A stretch of DNA of 64,000 nt from Flagellimonas maritima (lineage in GTDB: Bacteria; Bacteroidota; Bacteroidia; Flavobacteriales; Flavobacteriaceae): the NCBI RefSeq assembly GCF_003269425.1, contig NZ_CP030104.1, positions 1,545,501 through 1,609,500 on the forward strand, read 5' to 3'. The position numbers and the translations under genes were made by a program. Positions within the stretch are counted from its first letter, which is position 1, and every line of letters begins with the position of its first letter. The notes under the pieces are model-generated. The model had not been told where the DNA came from. It saw nothing but the letters and a program-made list of their open reading frames with translations, and did not search any database. Of this stretch, positions 32,714-43,113 are shown one piece after another.

Positions 32714-33847
32714 CTAGGTGGTTACAATTGTTTTTAAGAGGTATATAGTGAGCATTCCCCAAAAAGTCCCCGTAGCCATGCTCAAAATAGCCAAGACAAT
32801 GGCATGCGGCATCCATTTTTTTTGATAAGCTGCTGTTACCGCAGGTGCTGTTGCTATTCCGCCAACATTTGCCATACTGGCTATGGGAACCCAGGCCATA
32901 TGTATATTCATAAGTTTAGCTACCAACATCATAAAAACAAAATGACCCAAAAGCCAAATAATTAAAAAACCAAAAAATGACATATCGAAGCCCAAGGTTT
33001 CAAAACGGAGTTTTAATCCCAAAATGGCCATTACCCCTAAAATTAAGATTCCGCCTGCCTTTAGTGAAAATTTAAAATTCCATTTTGGAACAAAGTTTCC
33101 CAAAGCCAACCCAAAAACAGAAAGCAAAACAACCTGCGCTACAAAACTTTCAATTATCCAATTTGCCAAAAAGACAACTGCCAATAAAATAAGTATTGTC
33201 AACCCTTTTGAAATTGGTTTTTTTGTATCTGTCCGTATTTCCTCCGGCAGTTCTTTATCAGTGATCTTAAAAAAGGTGTTTATTCGATTGCTTTTTTTGA
33301 TAAATTGAAACATAAGAATTGTCCAGATATTCACAAGAATATTATCCATTACCAAAACGGAAAGAAAGATTGATTCAGGACATTCCACCAATTCCTTTAA
33401 TACCAATTGACTAGTGCTGCCTCCTATCCAACTGCCAACAATGGGCGGAATCCCCTTCCAAAAACCATTGGCCGTAAGCGTCTCCGATACCAAAACCGTT
33501 TCTGAAAAGCCAAACAAAAAGACCACTGGAAAAAGAGCTATGAAAATTGACCCAGAGACAAAAAGAAGAATCGGCTTGTACCCTATGGCCTTCAATTGCC
33601 CCAAAGATAGACTCGCCATGACCGAAATAATGGTCAATGGGATAAAGAAGCTCTTACTGTATTCATGTATGCCAGCTTGAGAAAAGTCATGGTTCAATAA
33701 AAATGATGTTACCGCTGGAATCAAATATGCCAAAAGAATTGCCGGCACCCAATCAAAAACAGACTTTATGTATTTGTTTTCCCAACGGTCGAGAAAGTAA
33801 ACCAATGTTACTGTAAAGAGCGTAATCAACCACGGAATCAAGGTCAT
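32714..33847 (-). CDS. DUF819 family integral membrane protein
   Basis: The protein has 377 residues and about 10-12 membrane helices. Glycine-rich helices (GIPPIVGSWIGGSTSQLVLKE; ASMANVGGIATAPAVTAAYQ) match the DUF819 family, which resembles sodium/substrate carriers. The substrate is unknown. It is followed 2 bp later by the glycosylase gene. Confidence 0.85.
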   Translation of the reverse strand: MTLIPWLITLFTVTLVYFLDRWENKYIKSVFDWVPAILLAYLIPAVTSFLLNHDFSQAGIHEYSKSFFIPLTIISVMASLSLGQLKAIGYKPILLFVSGSIFIALFPVVFLFGFSETVLVSETLTANGFWKGIPPIVGSWIGGSTSQLVLKELVECPESIFLSVLVMDNILVNIWTILMFQFIKKSNRINTFFKITDKELPEEIRTDTKKPISKGLTILILLAVVFLANWIIESFVAQVVLLSVFGLALGNFVPKWNFKFSLKAGGILILGVMAILGLKLRFETLGFDMSFFGFLIIWLLGHFVFMMLVAKLMNIHMAWVPIASMANVGGIATAPAVTAAYQKKWMPHAIVLAILSMATGTFWGMLTIYLLKTIVTT

Positions 33848-33877
33848 AATATTGGATTGGCGAACTAAATATAGCTT

Positions 33878-34549
33878 TTATTTATTTCCGCCTACCACAA
33901 TTACAAATTCCCCTTTTGGAGGTTTTTCTTCAAAATATTGCAGTACTTCGGCAACGGTTCCCCTCATGTTTTCTTCATATAACTTGGTCAATTCGCGAGA
34001 CACTGAAATTGGTCGGTCCTGTCCAAAATATTCTGCAAAGTGCGTAAGGGTCTTAATTAATTTATGCGGGGATTCATAAAATACCATCGTCTTTGTTTCT
34101 TCCGCCAATGATTGTAATCTTGTTTGCCTACCTTTTTTTAAGGGTAAAAATCCTTCAAATACAAAACGGTCATTTGGAAGTCCACTATTGACGAGCGCGG
34201 GAACAAAGGCAGTGGCGCCCGGAAGGCATTCCACCTCAATATTGCTTTCAATACAAGCTCTTGTCAACAAGAACCCTGGATCTGAGATTGCAGGTGTTCC
34301 TGCATCCGAAATTAATGCAAAAATGCTGCCTCCCAGTAATTTTCTTACGAGCGAATCTATTTGTTGGTGCTCATTGTGCATATGGTGGCTTTGTAGTGGT
34401 GTTGTTATTTCATAATGCTTTAAAAGCTTCCCACTATTTCGCGTGTCTTCTGCAAGAATTAAATCAACTTCTTTCAGGGTTTTGATTGCCCTAAAGGTGA
34501 TATCATCAAGATTTCCTATTGGAGTAGGTACCAAAAATAATTTTCCCAT
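33878..34549 (-). CDS. rsmI: 16S rRNA (cytidine1402-2'-O)-methyltransferase
   Basis: The protein has 223 residues, shorter than E. coli RsmI because the C-terminal extension is absent, as usual in Bacteroidota. Tetrapyrrole-methylase motifs are clear: LVPTPIGNLDDITFRA, LAEDTRNSGKLLKHY, ALISDAGTPAISDPG, CLPGATAFVPAL and YESPHKLIKTL. It uses S-adenosylmethionine to methylate C1402 in the ribosomal P site. Confidence 0.93.
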   Translation of the reverse strand: MGKLFLVPTPIGNLDDITFRAIKTLKEVDLILAEDTRNSGKLLKHYEITTPLQSHHMHNEHQQIDSLVRKLLGGSIFALISDAGTPAISDPGFLLTRACIESNIEVECLPGATAFVPALVNSGLPNDRFVFEGFLPLKKGRQTRLQSLAEETKTMVFYESPHKLIKTLTHFAEYFGQDRPISVSRELTKLYEENMRGTVAEVLQYFEEKPPKGEFVIVVGGNK

Positions 34550-34558
34550 AAACCAAAG

Positions 34559-34915
34559 TTACGGTCTTACTTCTTTACCTGAGAAGTAGGATGTCAACAC
34601 AAAAAGGATTGCTAGCACAGCTCCCATGTGTTCCCCATCGCTTATCATGTAATGCGCAAAAAATGCTAGCAAAGAGTTAAAGAAAAATCCTGCGTAGGCC
34701 CACTCTTTCAGCCATTTGGAAAAATTTCCCCAAATAGTAATCAATCCTAGAATTTTGGCTGTCGCCATTGGATAAATCAGATACGTTGGATATCCCATAT
34801 TTTCAAAAAATCCTCGTATCATTTCATGGTTGAAAAGGTAATTATAAACGGAGAAAAGCATGATGGCCGTCAATAGAACCGTTGATACCCAAAAAAGAAT
34901 TTTTTTCAGTTTCAT
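34559..34915 (-). CDS. DoxX-like membrane protein
   Basis: The protein has 118 residues and four membrane helices. MGYPTYLIYPMATAKILGLI and AHYMISDGEHMGAV match the DoxX-like family. The function is unknown; related proteins are linked to redox stress. It is 9 bp upstream of rsmI on the same strand, so the two may be co-transcribed. Confidence 0.82.
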   Translation of the reverse strand: MKLKKILFWVSTVLLTAIMLFSVYNYLFNHEMIRGFFENMGYPTYLIYPMATAKILGLITIWGNFSKWLKEWAYAGFFFNSLLAFFAHYMISDGEHMGAVLAILFVLTSYFSGKEVRP

Positions 34916-34976
34916 ACTTGCTCTTTAAGGTTGTTGTAACCTTAAAAGTATAAAAAGTAATTGGGATGTGTATTAA

Positions 34977-35663
34977 TCATGCAAACCTGCGTTCTACCAA
35001 AGCCATAAAACGTGCTTCATATTCTTCCTTGCCTTCCCAATTTTTATATTCCGGTTTTACCATATTTTCAATAAAGGCAATGGACCGTTCTTCCGTGTCA
35101 ATACCATTTAATTGTGAAAGAACACGGGCATATTCTTCCATATTGCCATTGAACAGATGTTTTACAAAAGCAAGTTTATCGTTGAGACCGATTTGAAGAT
35201 CCTTGACGTATTTATCATTCAAGGATTTTGGTCCATTTTTCGTCTGCGTATCTGTTTCCCTGGAAGGAGAAAGTATTTCCCTATCATTCTTTACGAATTC
35301 AGGTTGTGCCACAAATTCTTTAAAAACATGTTCCACCGCAATATCGGCTGGCATTTCAGAAATCATATCCTTGATCGTATCCATACCAGGTATGATAATA
35401 TCCTCTTCGTGCGGATTACTTTCGGGTACGGTAATATTTTCATTGAGTACCGCATTTGCCATTTTCTCAAATCGTGATGCAATTACATTTTTCGATACAT
35501 CAACTTCAACGTCGCTCAATTTTTCGTCTATGAATTTTAATACCGCCAATTTTTCATAGATTTCCCTTGCATTGTTATAAAGCTTTGTCAGATCCTTGTC
35601 TTCTCTTGTTGTAATGATGTCCGTGGACAATTTTATCAACTCCTCCCTTAATTTTCTTATCAT
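34977..35663 (-). CDS. Conserved hypothetical protein, mainly helical
   Basis: The protein has 228 residues, no signal peptide and no membrane segment. The first 65 residues are helical and charged (KLREELIKLSTDIITTREDK), the middle is acidic and probably disordered, and the C-terminal 75 residues form a compact block (LNDKLAFVKHLFNGNMEEYA; KPEYKNWEGKEEYEARFM). I recognise this block as recurring in flavobacterial proteins but know no function. It diverges from tdk across 158 bp. Confidence 0.75.
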   Translation of the reverse strand: MIRKLREELIKLSTDIITTREDKDLTKLYNNAREIYEKLAVLKFIDEKLSDVEVDVSKNVIASRFEKMANAVLNENITVPESNPHEEDIIIPGMDTIKDMISEMPADIAVEHVFKEFVAQPEFVKNDREILSPSRETDTQTKNGPKSLNDKYVKDLQIGLNDKLAFVKHLFNGNMEEYARVLSQLNGIDTEERSIAFIENMVKPEYKNWEGKEEYEARFMALVERRFA

Positions 35664-35760
35664 CGCTATAAATCTTTACAATAAAAATAAAATCAATTTT
35701 TGTATGCCACTACGAACAAAAGGTTAAATTTTAATCGTAAATCAAGGCATATTTTTTTAG

Positions 35761-35768
35761 TAGTTTTG
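35761..35768 (+). promoter_or_regulatory. Candidate -7 box upstream of tdk
   Basis: TAGTTTTG matches TAnnTTTG, 53 bp before the tdk ATG. No clear -33 element is seen. Confidence 0.4.
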
Positions 35769-35821
35769 TGCTTTCTTTTAATCAAACGAGAAAACTACAC
35801 AATTTCGTTTAAAAATACGGT

Positions 35822-36466
35822 ATGTTTCTTGAAAACACGGTAAATCCTAAAGAACAATTTGGCTGGATAGAAGTTATCTGTGGCTCTATGTTCTCTGGAA
35901 AGACCGAAGAACTTATCAGAAGGTTAAAGCGCGCCCAGTTTGCAAAGCAAAAAGTAGAAATTTTTAAACCTATTGTCGACACTCGCTATCATGAAGACAT
36001 GGTTGTCTCCCACGATGCCAACGAAATCAGGTCAACACCTGTTCCCGCTGCGGCGAACATTAGGTTGCTTGCAGATGATTGTGATGTAATTGGGATTGAC
36101 GAGGCACAGTTTTTTGATGATGAAATCGTTACGGTCTGCAACGATTTGGCCAATCGCGGAATTCGTGTGCTGGTCGCAGGGCTCGATATGGATTTTAAAG
36201 GAAACCCCTTTGGACCAATGCCAGCATTGATGGCTACAGCAGAATATGTTACCAAAGTGCATGCTGTATGCACTCGAACAGGCAATCTGGCCAATTACAG
36301 TTTTAGAAAATCCGACGATGATAAATTGGTTTTACTTGGCGAAACTGAAGAATACGAACCTTTGAGCAGAGCGGCATTCTATAAAGCCATGCTCAAGGAT
36401 AAAGTAAGCCAAATGGATGTGGATGCAGAGGAAGTAGATGGCGAAAATAAAGCGACCAATGGATAA
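35822..36466 (+). CDS. tdk: Thymidine kinase
   Basis: The protein has 214 residues. P-loop [15 protein letters not shown] (21-28 core), lid and thymidine-site segments [14 protein letters not shown] and [14 protein letters not shown] match type-II thymidine kinase, which salvages thymidine to TMP. The usual two CxxC zinc ligands are missing: [15 protein letters not shown] replaces the zinc loop, a Bacteroidota variant. The 3' end overlaps the alanine racemase gene. Confidence 0.93.
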   Translation: MFLENTVNPKEQFGWIEVICGSMFSGKTEELIRRLKRAQFAKQKVEIFKPIVDTRYHEDMVVSHDANEIRSTPVPAAANIRLLADDCDVIGIDEAQFFDDEIVTVCNDLANRGIRVLVAGLDMDFKGNPFGPMPALMATAEYVTKVHAVCTRTGNLANYSFRKSDDDKLVLLGETEEYEPLSRAAFYKAMLKDKVSQMDVDAEEVDGENKATNG

Positions 36467-37568
36467 GATTGGCGAAACCACCTTGCTGATCGATTTGGCG
36501 GCATTAGAACATAACTACCGCTTTTTAAAAACCAAATTAGCAGCCCAAACCAAATTCTTGGCAGTCGTAAAAGCTTTTGCCTATGGTAATGATATGGTTG
36601 TCATTGCAAAAAAAATGCAGGCTTTAGGAACTGATTATTTTGCTGTAGCATATGTTAAAGAAGGTATTTTGTTAAGAGAAGCTGGCATTACAGCACCTAT
36701 TCTAATATTACACCCACAACCTGTAAATTTTAGTGAAACCATTGAGCACTGTTTGGAACCCAGTTTGTATTCACCAAAAATCCTTCACAGTTTTTTAAAA
36801 GTTGCCGAAGAAAAAAATCAAACCGATTATCCCGTTCATATCAAATTCAATACGGGGTTGAACCGTTTGGGTTTTTTGAAAAACGATATTGATTTTATTG
36901 CGGACAAATTGAAAAATACAAAAGCGTTGAAGGTTGCTTCAATTTTCTCACATCTGGCTGCTTCTGAAGACCTTTCCGAAAAAGCATTTAGTCAAAAGCA
37001 GATAGCCGGTTTCAATAACATCAGTAACAAACTGAAGCAAAAGTTAGGGTATTCCCCATTCCGGCATATTTTAAATACATCAGGAATCTTAAATTATCCT
37101 GAAGCTCAATTTGAAATGGTTCGAAGCGGTATTGGACTATACGGTTATGGTAACGACAAAATATTTGAAGAACAACTTAAGCCAGTGGCCTCTTTAAAAA
37201 CCATTATTTCACAAATCCATGAGATAGCGCCGAACGAAAGTGTTGGTTATAACAGGGCCTTTACATCCAAAAACTATAGGAGAACTGCAACCTTGCCTCT
37301 TGGCCATGCCGATGGTATCGGCCGACAATATGGAAATAAAAGAGGCCATGTTAACATCAATGGAAAATCAGCTCCTATTATTGGCAACGTTTGCATGGAT
37401 ATGATTATGATAGATGTTACAGGCATTGATTGTGAGGAGGGCGACGAGGTCTTGATTTTCGGACCAAATAAATCGGCAGAAGATTTTGCTGCTTCTGCGA
37501 ATACTATTTCATACGAAATCCTGACCGCAATTTCACCAAGAGTCAAAAGAGTTGTTACGAACCTGTAA
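36459..37568 (+). CDS. alr: Alanine racemase
   Basis: The protein has 369 residues from the ATG at 36459, which overlaps the tdk stop by 8 bp; an ATG at 36438 in the same frame is the alternative. The PLP lysine lies in [11 protein letters not shown], the substrate tyrosine in [10 protein letters not shown], and NTGLNRLGF and [11 protein letters not shown] are family blocks. It makes D-alanine for peptidoglycan. The Asn of the usual KANAYGHG motif is replaced by Phe here. Confidence 0.93.
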   Translation: MDKIGETTLLIDLAALEHNYRFLKTKLAAQTKFLAVVKAFAYGNDMVVIAKKMQALGTDYFAVAYVKEGILLREAGITAPILILHPQPVNFSETIEHCLEPSLYSPKILHSFLKVAEEKNQTDYPVHIKFNTGLNRLGFLKNDIDFIADKLKNTKALKVASIFSHLAASEDLSEKAFSQKQIAGFNNISNKLKQKLGYSPFRHILNTSGILNYPEAQFEMVRSGIGLYGYGNDKIFEEQLKPVASLKTIISQIHEIAPNESVGYNRAFTSKNYRRTATLPLGHADGIGRQYGNKRGHVNINGKSAPIIGNVCMDMIMIDVTGIDCEEGDEVLIFGPNKSAEDFAASANTISYEILTAISPRVKRVVTNL

Positions 37569-37642
37569 TTTTACAGTTTCTATTGGCGTCAATCCCTTTT
37601 TTAATTAAATTGTAGCACATTAACCAGTTAAACTATAAAACT

Positions 37643-38050
37643 ATGTTGAAAGAATTCAAAGAATTCGCAATGAAAGGAAACTTGGTGGATATCGCCGTAG
37701 GTTTCGTTATGGGTGCCGCATTTAACAAGGTCGTTGCATCATTTACAGGAGGAATAGTTTCTCCGTTGATAGGTCTTCTTTTCAATGCGGACTTTAAAGA
37801 TTTGAAATATGTGATAAAAGAAGGAACAATGAACGACGCTGGTGAAAAAGTGGGCGAAGTTGCTGTACTATATGGCGATTTTTTGACCAATGTCATTGAT
37901 TTCATCATTGTAGCGTTTGTAATGTTCATGATTGTAAAGGGCGTGAACAGAATGAAGAAAAAAGAGGAGCCTGCTCCCGAAGCTCCAGCTGGTCCAACAC
38001 AAGAAGAATTACTTGCCGATATAAGAGATCTATTGAGGCAACAAAAATAG
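37643..38050 (+). CDS. mscL: Large-conductance mechanosensitive channel MscL
   Basis: The protein has 135 residues. The N-terminal amphipathic helix and TM1 (FAMKGNLVDIAVGFVMGAAF) with the pore glycines, TM2 (FIIVAFVMFMIVKGVNRMKK) and the C-terminal helical bundle after a proline-rich linker (EEPAPEAPAGP) are standard. It releases solutes at hypo-osmotic shock. A terminator hairpin follows 48 bp later. Confidence 0.95.
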   Translation: MLKEFKEFAMKGNLVDIAVGFVMGAAFNKVVASFTGGIVSPLIGLLFNADFKDLKYVIKEGTMNDAGEKVGEVAVLYGDFLTNVIDFIIVAFVMFMIVKGVNRMKKKEEPAPEAPAGPTQEELLADIRDLLRQQK

Positions 38051-38098
38051 TAGGTCTATAAAATTGGGCTACCGCTACATCATAATTTAATTTTAAAG

Positions 38099-38141
38099 AC
38101 CGTCATTCCGTTTCGCTAAAGGATTGACGGTTGTTTTATTT
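38099..38141 (+). terminator. Intrinsic terminator after mscL
   Basis: ACCGTCA (38099-38105) pairs with TGACGGT (38125-38131) around a 19-nt loop and is followed by TGTTTTATTT. The loop is long but the stem and T-run are convincing. Confidence 0.65.
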
Positions 38142-38182
38142 ACAACAATTTGTTGTATTTTAATTTTGATGATTGTTTTTGC

Positions 38183-38212
38183 TTGTCAGTTTAAAATTGA
38201 GAATTACCTTTG
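38183..38212 (+). promoter_or_regulatory. Promoter of asd (Bacteroidota consensus)
   Basis: TTG at 38183-38185 and TACCTTTG at 38205-38212 with 19 bp between them match the Bacteroidota sigma consensus (TTTG-N17-23-TAnnTTTG). The -7 box ends 19 bp before the ATG. Confidence 0.6.
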
Positions 38213-38231
38213 AGGCTTCAAACAAAATTAA

Positions 38232-39245
38232 ATGAAAGTAGCAGTTGTTGGGGCCACAGGAATGGTAGGTGAGGTAATGTTAAAGATTTTGACTGAGCGT
38301 AATTTTCCAATTACGGATTTGTTGTTGGTTGCTTCTGAGCGTTCCGTTGGTAAAAAACTAATTTTTAAAGACAAGGAGCATACGGTAATTAGCCTTGCTG
38401 ATGCCGTAGCTGCCCTACCGGATATTGCTATTTTTTCTGCAGGAGGTGACACTTCGTTGGAGTGGGCTCCCAAATTTGCAGAAGCTGGTGCTACAGTAAT
38501 CGACAATTCATCCGCTTGGCGAATGGATTCAACTAAAAAATTGGTTGTCCCAGAAATCAATGCCAATCAATTAACAGCTGATGATAAAATTATTGCTAAC
38601 CCAAATTGTTCTACCATTCAAATGGTGTTGGCGTTGCATCCACTGCATAAAAAATACCAAATGAAGCGTGTGGTGGTTTCTACCTACCAGTCTGTCTCAG
38701 GAACAGGTGTAAAAGCAGTTCAACAGTTGGAAAACGAAATAGCTGGCATTCAGGGTGAAATGGCCTATCCATACCCTATTGGAAAAAATGCATTGCCGCA
38801 CTGTGATGTGTTTTTGGAAAATGGTTATACCAAAGAAGAGATGAAATTGGCTCGAGAACCACAAAAAATATTGGATGACCGTACTTTTTCAGTCTCGGCG
38901 ACCGCAGTTCGAATTCCAACCGCTGGTGGTCATTCAGAAGCCGTAAATGTTGAATTTCATAATGATTTCGATTTGAGCGAAGTAAGAAAGTTGCTGAGTG
39001 AAACTCCCGGTATCACTGTACAGGACAATCCAGATACCAATACCTATCCCATGCCTATGTATGCACACGGTAAAGATGATGTTTTTGTAGGTCGTATCCG
39101 TAGAGACGAGACCCAACCAAATACCTTGAATATGTGGGTCGTTTCAGATAATCTCAGAAAAGGAGCCGCTACCAATGCCGTTCAGATTGCAGAATATTTG
39201 GTGGAAAACAATCTTATTAAAAACAACAAACCCGCAATTTCTTAA
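38232..39245 (+). CDS. asd: Aspartate-semialdehyde dehydrogenase
   Basis: The protein has 337 residues. NADP site VVGATGMVGEVML (4-16), active-site Cys in IIANPNCSTIQM, and RIPTAGGHSEAVNV with the catalytic His. It reduces aspartyl phosphate to aspartate semialdehyde for lysine, threonine, methionine and diaminopimelate synthesis. It is a single gene between a terminator and the S9 peptidase. Confidence 0.95.
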   Translation: MKVAVVGATGMVGEVMLKILTERNFPITDLLLVASERSVGKKLIFKDKEHTVISLADAVAALPDIAIFSAGGDTSLEWAPKFAEAGATVIDNSSAWRMDSTKKLVVPEINANQLTADDKIIANPNCSTIQMVLALHPLHKKYQMKRVVVSTYQSVSGTGVKAVQQLENEIAGIQGEMAYPYPIGKNALPHCDVFLENGYTKEEMKLAREPQKILDDRTFSVSATAVRIPTAGGHSEAVNVEFHNDFDLSEVRKLLSETPGITVQDNPDTNTYPMPMYAHGKDDVFVGRIRRDETQPNTLNMWVVSDNLRKGAATNAVQIAEYLVENNLIKNNKPAIS

Positions 39246-39321
39246 AATACGTTAAAGCTTTTGTTATATCCTAGAAATCACTGGTTTTTGCACTATTTTT
39301 AACAAAATCAATCTGGAAAAA

Positions 39322-41475
39322 ATGCAAAAATTAAGTCTTTTCGCGGCCGTACTGGTTATCGCCGCCTGTGAAACTACCACTAAAAGAGAACCCATTGTTG
39401 TGAACTATCCCGTTACCGAAAAAGTTGATACCATTGATACCTATTTTGGGACTGAGGTCAAAGATTCCTATCGCTGGTTGGAAGATGACCGAAGTACAGA
39501 AACCGAAGCTTGGGTAAAAGAGCAAAACGCCACTACGTTCGGCTACCTTGATAAAATCCCTTTCAGAGAGGATTTAAAAAATAGACTGGAAAAACTTTGG
39601 AACTACGAAAAATTAGGATCTCCATTTGTAGAAGGGGACTACACCTATTTTTATAAAAACAACGGATTACAAAACCAATATGTAGTCTATAGAAAAAAAG
39701 AAGGCGAAGAGGAAACGATTTTTCTTGACCCCAATACTTTTTCTGATGATGGCACCACATCTTTGATGGGATTGCGATTCACCAAAGATGGCTCAAAAGC
39801 GGCTTATTTGATTTCTGAAGGAGGGAGCGATTGGCGCAAAGGCATTGTAATCAACACAGAGGACATGGAGATTGTAGAAGACACTTTGGTGGATATTAAA
39901 TTTAGTGGGGTTTCATGGAAAGGAAATGATGGTTTCTTCTATTCCAGTTATGACAAACCTGAAGGGAGCGAACTTTCTGCCAAAACAGACCAGCATAAAC
40001 TATACTATCATGAACTGGGAACACCTCAATCAGAAGATAAATTAATTTTTGGTGGAACGCCAGAAGAAAAACACCGTTATGTTCAAGGTTATGTCTCAGA
40101 AGATGAAGGATATTTGTTCATCTCTGCTTCTACCTCAACTTCGGGCAACAAATTGTTCTTAAAAGACCTTACGCGACCAGATAGCGATTTGGTCATTATT
40201 CTGGACGATACCGATTCGGACACTTACGTGATTGACAATGAGGGTTCCAAACTGTTTTTGGTTACCAACAGGGACGCGCCCAACAAGAAAATCGTTGTAA
40301 CGGATGCTGCCAACCCAACATCTGACAACTGGAAGGATTTAATACCGGAAACTGAAAATGTATTAACGGCAGGAACCGGCGGAGGTTACTTTTTTACGGA
40401 GTATATGGTAGATGCCATTTCCAAAGTTTTACAATACGATTATGATGGCAAATTGGTGCGCGAAGTACAATTGCCCGGAGTAGGAAGTGCCAACGGTTTT
40501 GGGGGCAAAAAAGATGAAAACGAATTTTATTTCTCATTTACCAACTACAATACTCCCGGCTCTTCTTATAAATATAATGTAGAGACAGGTGAATACAAAC
40601 AATACTGGAAACCTGAAATTGATTTTAATCCAGAAGATTACGAATCAAACCAAGTATTTTATAATTCTAAGGACGGTACAAAAATCCCTATGATCATAAC
40701 CCATAAAAAGGGTGTTGAACTCAATGGTAAGAATCCTACCATTCTTTATGGTTATGGAGGATTCAATATTAGTCTTACCCCATCATTCAGTATTGTGAAT
40801 GCCGTTTGGATGGAACAAGGAGGAATTTATGCTGTACCTAACTTAAGAGGTGGTGGCGAGTATGGTAAAAAATGGCATATTGCGGGAACTAAGCTTCAAA
40901 AACAAAATGTCTTTGATGATTTTATCGCTGCCGCGGAATATCTTATTGATAAAAATTACACTTCCAAAGAATATCTAGCCATTCGAGGAGGATCTAACGG
41001 CGGCCTTCTTGTTGGGGCGACCATGACCCAACGCCCCGATCTTATGCAAGTTGCACTGCCCGCCGTAGGCGTATTGGATATGCTTCGCTACCACACCTTC
41101 ACCGCAGGGGCCGGTTGGGCATACGATTATGGAACCTCTGAAGATGATGAAGAAATGTTCAATTATATCAAGGGCTATTCCCCCGTTCACAATGTAAAAG
41201 AAGGAACTGAATATCCAGCTACATTGGTAACTACTGGGGATCATGACGATCGTGTAGTACCCGCACACAGTTTTAAATTTGCTGCGGAATTACAAGAAAA
41301 ACAGACAGGGGACAATCCCACTTTGATTCGAATTGAGACCAATGCAGGTCATGGCGCAGGAACACCCGTAAGCAAAACGATTGAACAGTATGCCGATATT
41401 TTTGGTTTTACCCTTTTTAATATGGGTTTTGGTAAACTGCCAAATCAAGCTGTTTTAAAAGAAATCAAGGGCTGA
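39322..41475 (+). CDS. Prolyl oligopeptidase family (S9) serine peptidase, lipoprotein
   Basis: The protein has 717 residues. The N-terminus is a lipoprotein signal ([11 protein letters not shown], Cys 15). A seven-bladed propeller follows (about 70-430), then the hydrolase domain with catalytic S558 in [12 protein letters not shown], the Asp in GDHDDRVVP and H677 in AGHGAGTP. It should cleave short proline-containing peptides in the periplasm or at the cell surface. A REP-like inverted repeat follows. Confidence 0.92.
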   Translation: MQKLSLFAAVLVIAACETTTKREPIVVNYPVTEKVDTIDTYFGTEVKDSYRWLEDDRSTETEAWVKEQNATTFGYLDKIPFREDLKNRLEKLWNYEKLGSPFVEGDYTYFYKNNGLQNQYVVYRKKEGEEETIFLDPNTFSDDGTTSLMGLRFTKDGSKAAYLISEGGSDWRKGIVINTEDMEIVEDTLVDIKFSGVSWKGNDGFFYSSYDKPEGSELSAKTDQHKLYYHELGTPQSEDKLIFGGTPEEKHRYVQGYVSEDEGYLFISASTSTSGNKLFLKDLTRPDSDLVIILDDTDSDTYVIDNEGSKLFLVTNRDAPNKKIVVTDAANPTSDNWKDLIPETENVLTAGTGGGYFFTEYMVDAISKVLQYDYDGKLVREVQLPGVGSANGFGGKKDENEFYFSFTNYNTPGSSYKYNVETGEYKQYWKPEIDFNPEDYESNQVFYNSKDGTKIPMIITHKKGVELNGKNPTILYGYGGFNISLTPSFSIVNAVWMEQGGIYAVPNLRGGGEYGKKWHIAGTKLQKQNVFDDFIAAAEYLIDKNYTSKEYLAIRGGSNGGLLVGATMTQRPDLMQVALPAVGVLDMLRYHTFTAGAGWAYDYGTSEDDEEMFNYIKGYSPVHNVKEGTEYPATLVTTGDHDDRVVPAHSFKFAAELQEKQTGDNPTLIRIETNAGHGAGTPVSKTIEQYADIFGFTLFNMGFGKLPNQAVLKEIKG

Positions 41476-41515
41476 GGTTCTTTATGAACTATAGAAAAGT
41501 GTATTATTACTAGAA

Positions 41516-41586
41516 TGTCACATTAAGCGCAGTCAAAATGGATTGATCGTGAAGATTTCCAGTATTCGACTGCGCTCAAACTGGCA
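41516..41586. repeat. REP-like inverted repeat (Bacteroidota intergenic element)
   Basis: AGCGCAGTC (41526-41534) and GACTGCGCT (41568-41576) form a perfect 9-bp inverted pair, extended imperfectly by TGTCACATTA and CAAACTGGCA. The core TGACATTGAGCGCAGTC is a dispersed intergenic repeat that I recall from flavobacterial genomes. It may end the S9 peptidase transcript. Confidence 0.65.
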
Positions 41587-41618
41587 GTTGTTCGGCACTT
41601 TTTGTTACTTTTTATGCT

Positions 41619-42596
41619 ATGCTAAAAGTTCAAATCGATTCCTTCGGCTACGGAGACGAAACTATTTTGGAAAATATCTCCTTTAAAGTTAAGCAAGGGG
41701 TTCACTTGGCGTTGATGGGAGAAAGCGGTTCTGGCAAAAGCACGCTTTTAAAGATTATTTACGGACTTCTTCACGTAGAAAATGGTTCTATATTTTGGGA
41801 AGGCAAACAGGCACTGGGCCCAAACTATAATTTGGTTCCTGGGGAACCTTATATGAAATATCTTTCACAGGATTTTGACCTGATGCCCTTTATATCCGTA
41901 GCGGAAAATATTGGACAGTATCTTTCTGTTTTTGAGCAAGATACACATCAGCAAAGAATTGAAGAATTGTTACAACTCATCGAGCTAGAAGCCTACGCCA
42001 ATACCAAAGTGAAGAATTTAAGTGGAGGACAACAACAGCGAGTAGCCTTAGCAAGAGTTTTGGCACAAGAACCCGAAGTCCTATTGTTGGACGAACCTTT
42101 TGGACATATTGATAATTTTAAAAGAAATTCGCTTCGGAAAAAATTGTTCCCCTATTTGAGCAAAAAAGGCATTACAGTCCTTACCGCCAGTCACGATCCC
42201 AATGATGTTCTACCCTTTGCCGAACGAACATTGATATTGGAAAAGGGCAGAATAGTTGCTGACAAGAAAACAAAAGCCCTCTACAAAACTCCACCAAATT
42301 ATTATATAGCTTCACTTTTCGGAGAGGTTAACATTCTTCCCATCAGACTATTGAAAACTTATTCGGAAATTGAAAAATCAATTCTTATTTACCCCCATGA
42401 ATTCATGGTTTCAAAAACTTCAGGACTGAAGGTTACCGTGCAAAACTCTTTCTTTAAAGGAAGTCATTATTTGAATGAGGGCAGAACAGAGGATGGCCCT
42501 ATTCTTTATTTTAACACCCCTAAAAAATTTGATCTTGGGGATGCTATTTTCCTCAACGTATCTTTGAAAACAATCAATAAACGTCTACAGGGTTGA
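41619..42596 (+). CDS. ABC transporter ATP-binding protein (orphan)
   Basis: The protein has 325 residues. Walker A GESGSGKST (34-42), Q-loop YLSQDFDLMP, signature LSGGQQQRVALARVLAQ, Walker B VLLLDEPFGHID and the H-loop TASHDP are all intact. A C-terminal extension of about 90 residues (IYPHEFMVS; ILYFNTPKKFDLGD) resembles the TOBE-like regulatory tails of PotA-type importers. No permease or binding protein gene is adjacent. The stop overlaps the arfB start (TTGA). Confidence 0.9.
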   Translation: MLKVQIDSFGYGDETILENISFKVKQGVHLALMGESGSGKSTLLKIIYGLLHVENGSIFWEGKQALGPNYNLVPGEPYMKYLSQDFDLMPFISVAENIGQYLSVFEQDTHQQRIEELLQLIELEAYANTKVKNLSGGQQQRVALARVLAQEPEVLLLDEPFGHIDNFKRNSLRKKLFPYLSKKGITVLTASHDPNDVLPFAERTLILEKGRIVADKKTKALYKTPPNYYIASLFGEVNILPIRLLKTYSEIEKSILIYPHEFMVSKTSGLKVTVQNSFFKGSHYLNEGRTEDGPILYFNTPKKFDLGDAIFLNVSLKTINKRLQG

Positions 42597-42997
42597 AAAA
42601 GGAACAAATACTTAGAGAATTAAATTTTAAGGCTGTTCGTAGTAGTGGTGCTGGCGGGCAGCATGTAAATAAGGTCTCTTCAAAGGTAGAACTGTCTTTT
42701 TCTTTGGATTCTTCTTTGGGATTATCAATGGAAGAGAAACAACGCATCTCTAAGAAACTGGGGACGCGATTGACCAAGAACCAGGTTTTGATTCTACAAT
42801 GCGATGAGGCCCGTAGTCAGCATAAAAATAAAGAAATCGTTATAAAGCGTTTTTTTCAATTATTAAAAAAAGCCTTGGAGATTCCAAAAAACAGAAAAAC
42901 AACAAAACCCTCCAAGTCTTCCATTGAAAAGCGATTAAAAGCAAAAAAAATAGATGCCTCTAAAAAGGTAAATCGAAAAAAACCCAGTTTGGATTAA
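42593..42997 (+). CDS. arfB: Alternative ribosome-rescue peptidyl-tRNA hydrolase (ArfB/YaeJ)
   Basis: The protein has 134 residues. The peptide-release motif GAGGQHVNKVSSKVEL (G21-G22-Q23) and a basic C-terminal tail (IEKRLKAKKIDASKKVNRKK) that enters the mRNA channel are typical of ArfB, which frees stalled ribosomes. The start is TTG overlapping the ATPase stop; no ATG lies near. Its stop is followed by 116 bp of noncoding DNA. Confidence 0.92.
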   Translation: MKKEQILRELNFKAVRSSGAGGQHVNKVSSKVELSFSLDSSLGLSMEEKQRISKKLGTRLTKNQVLILQCDEARSQHKNKEIVIKRFFQLLKKALEIPKNRKTTKPSKSSIEKRLKAKKIDASKKVNRKKPSLD

Positions 42998-43113
42998 CCC
43001 ATTGACCAAACTTTATAGTGGTACAAAACTTTTGTTTACTGTTCTTAAGAATAGCTGACCCAACCGCATTATTGTTTTAATAAATAGTCGAAATCGATTA
43101 ATTATGAACAAAT

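Noticed and set aside
43042..43051. TTCTTAAGAA palindrome after arfB
   Set aside because: A 10-bp AT-rich palindrome is expected by chance in this composition and it has no clear terminator context.
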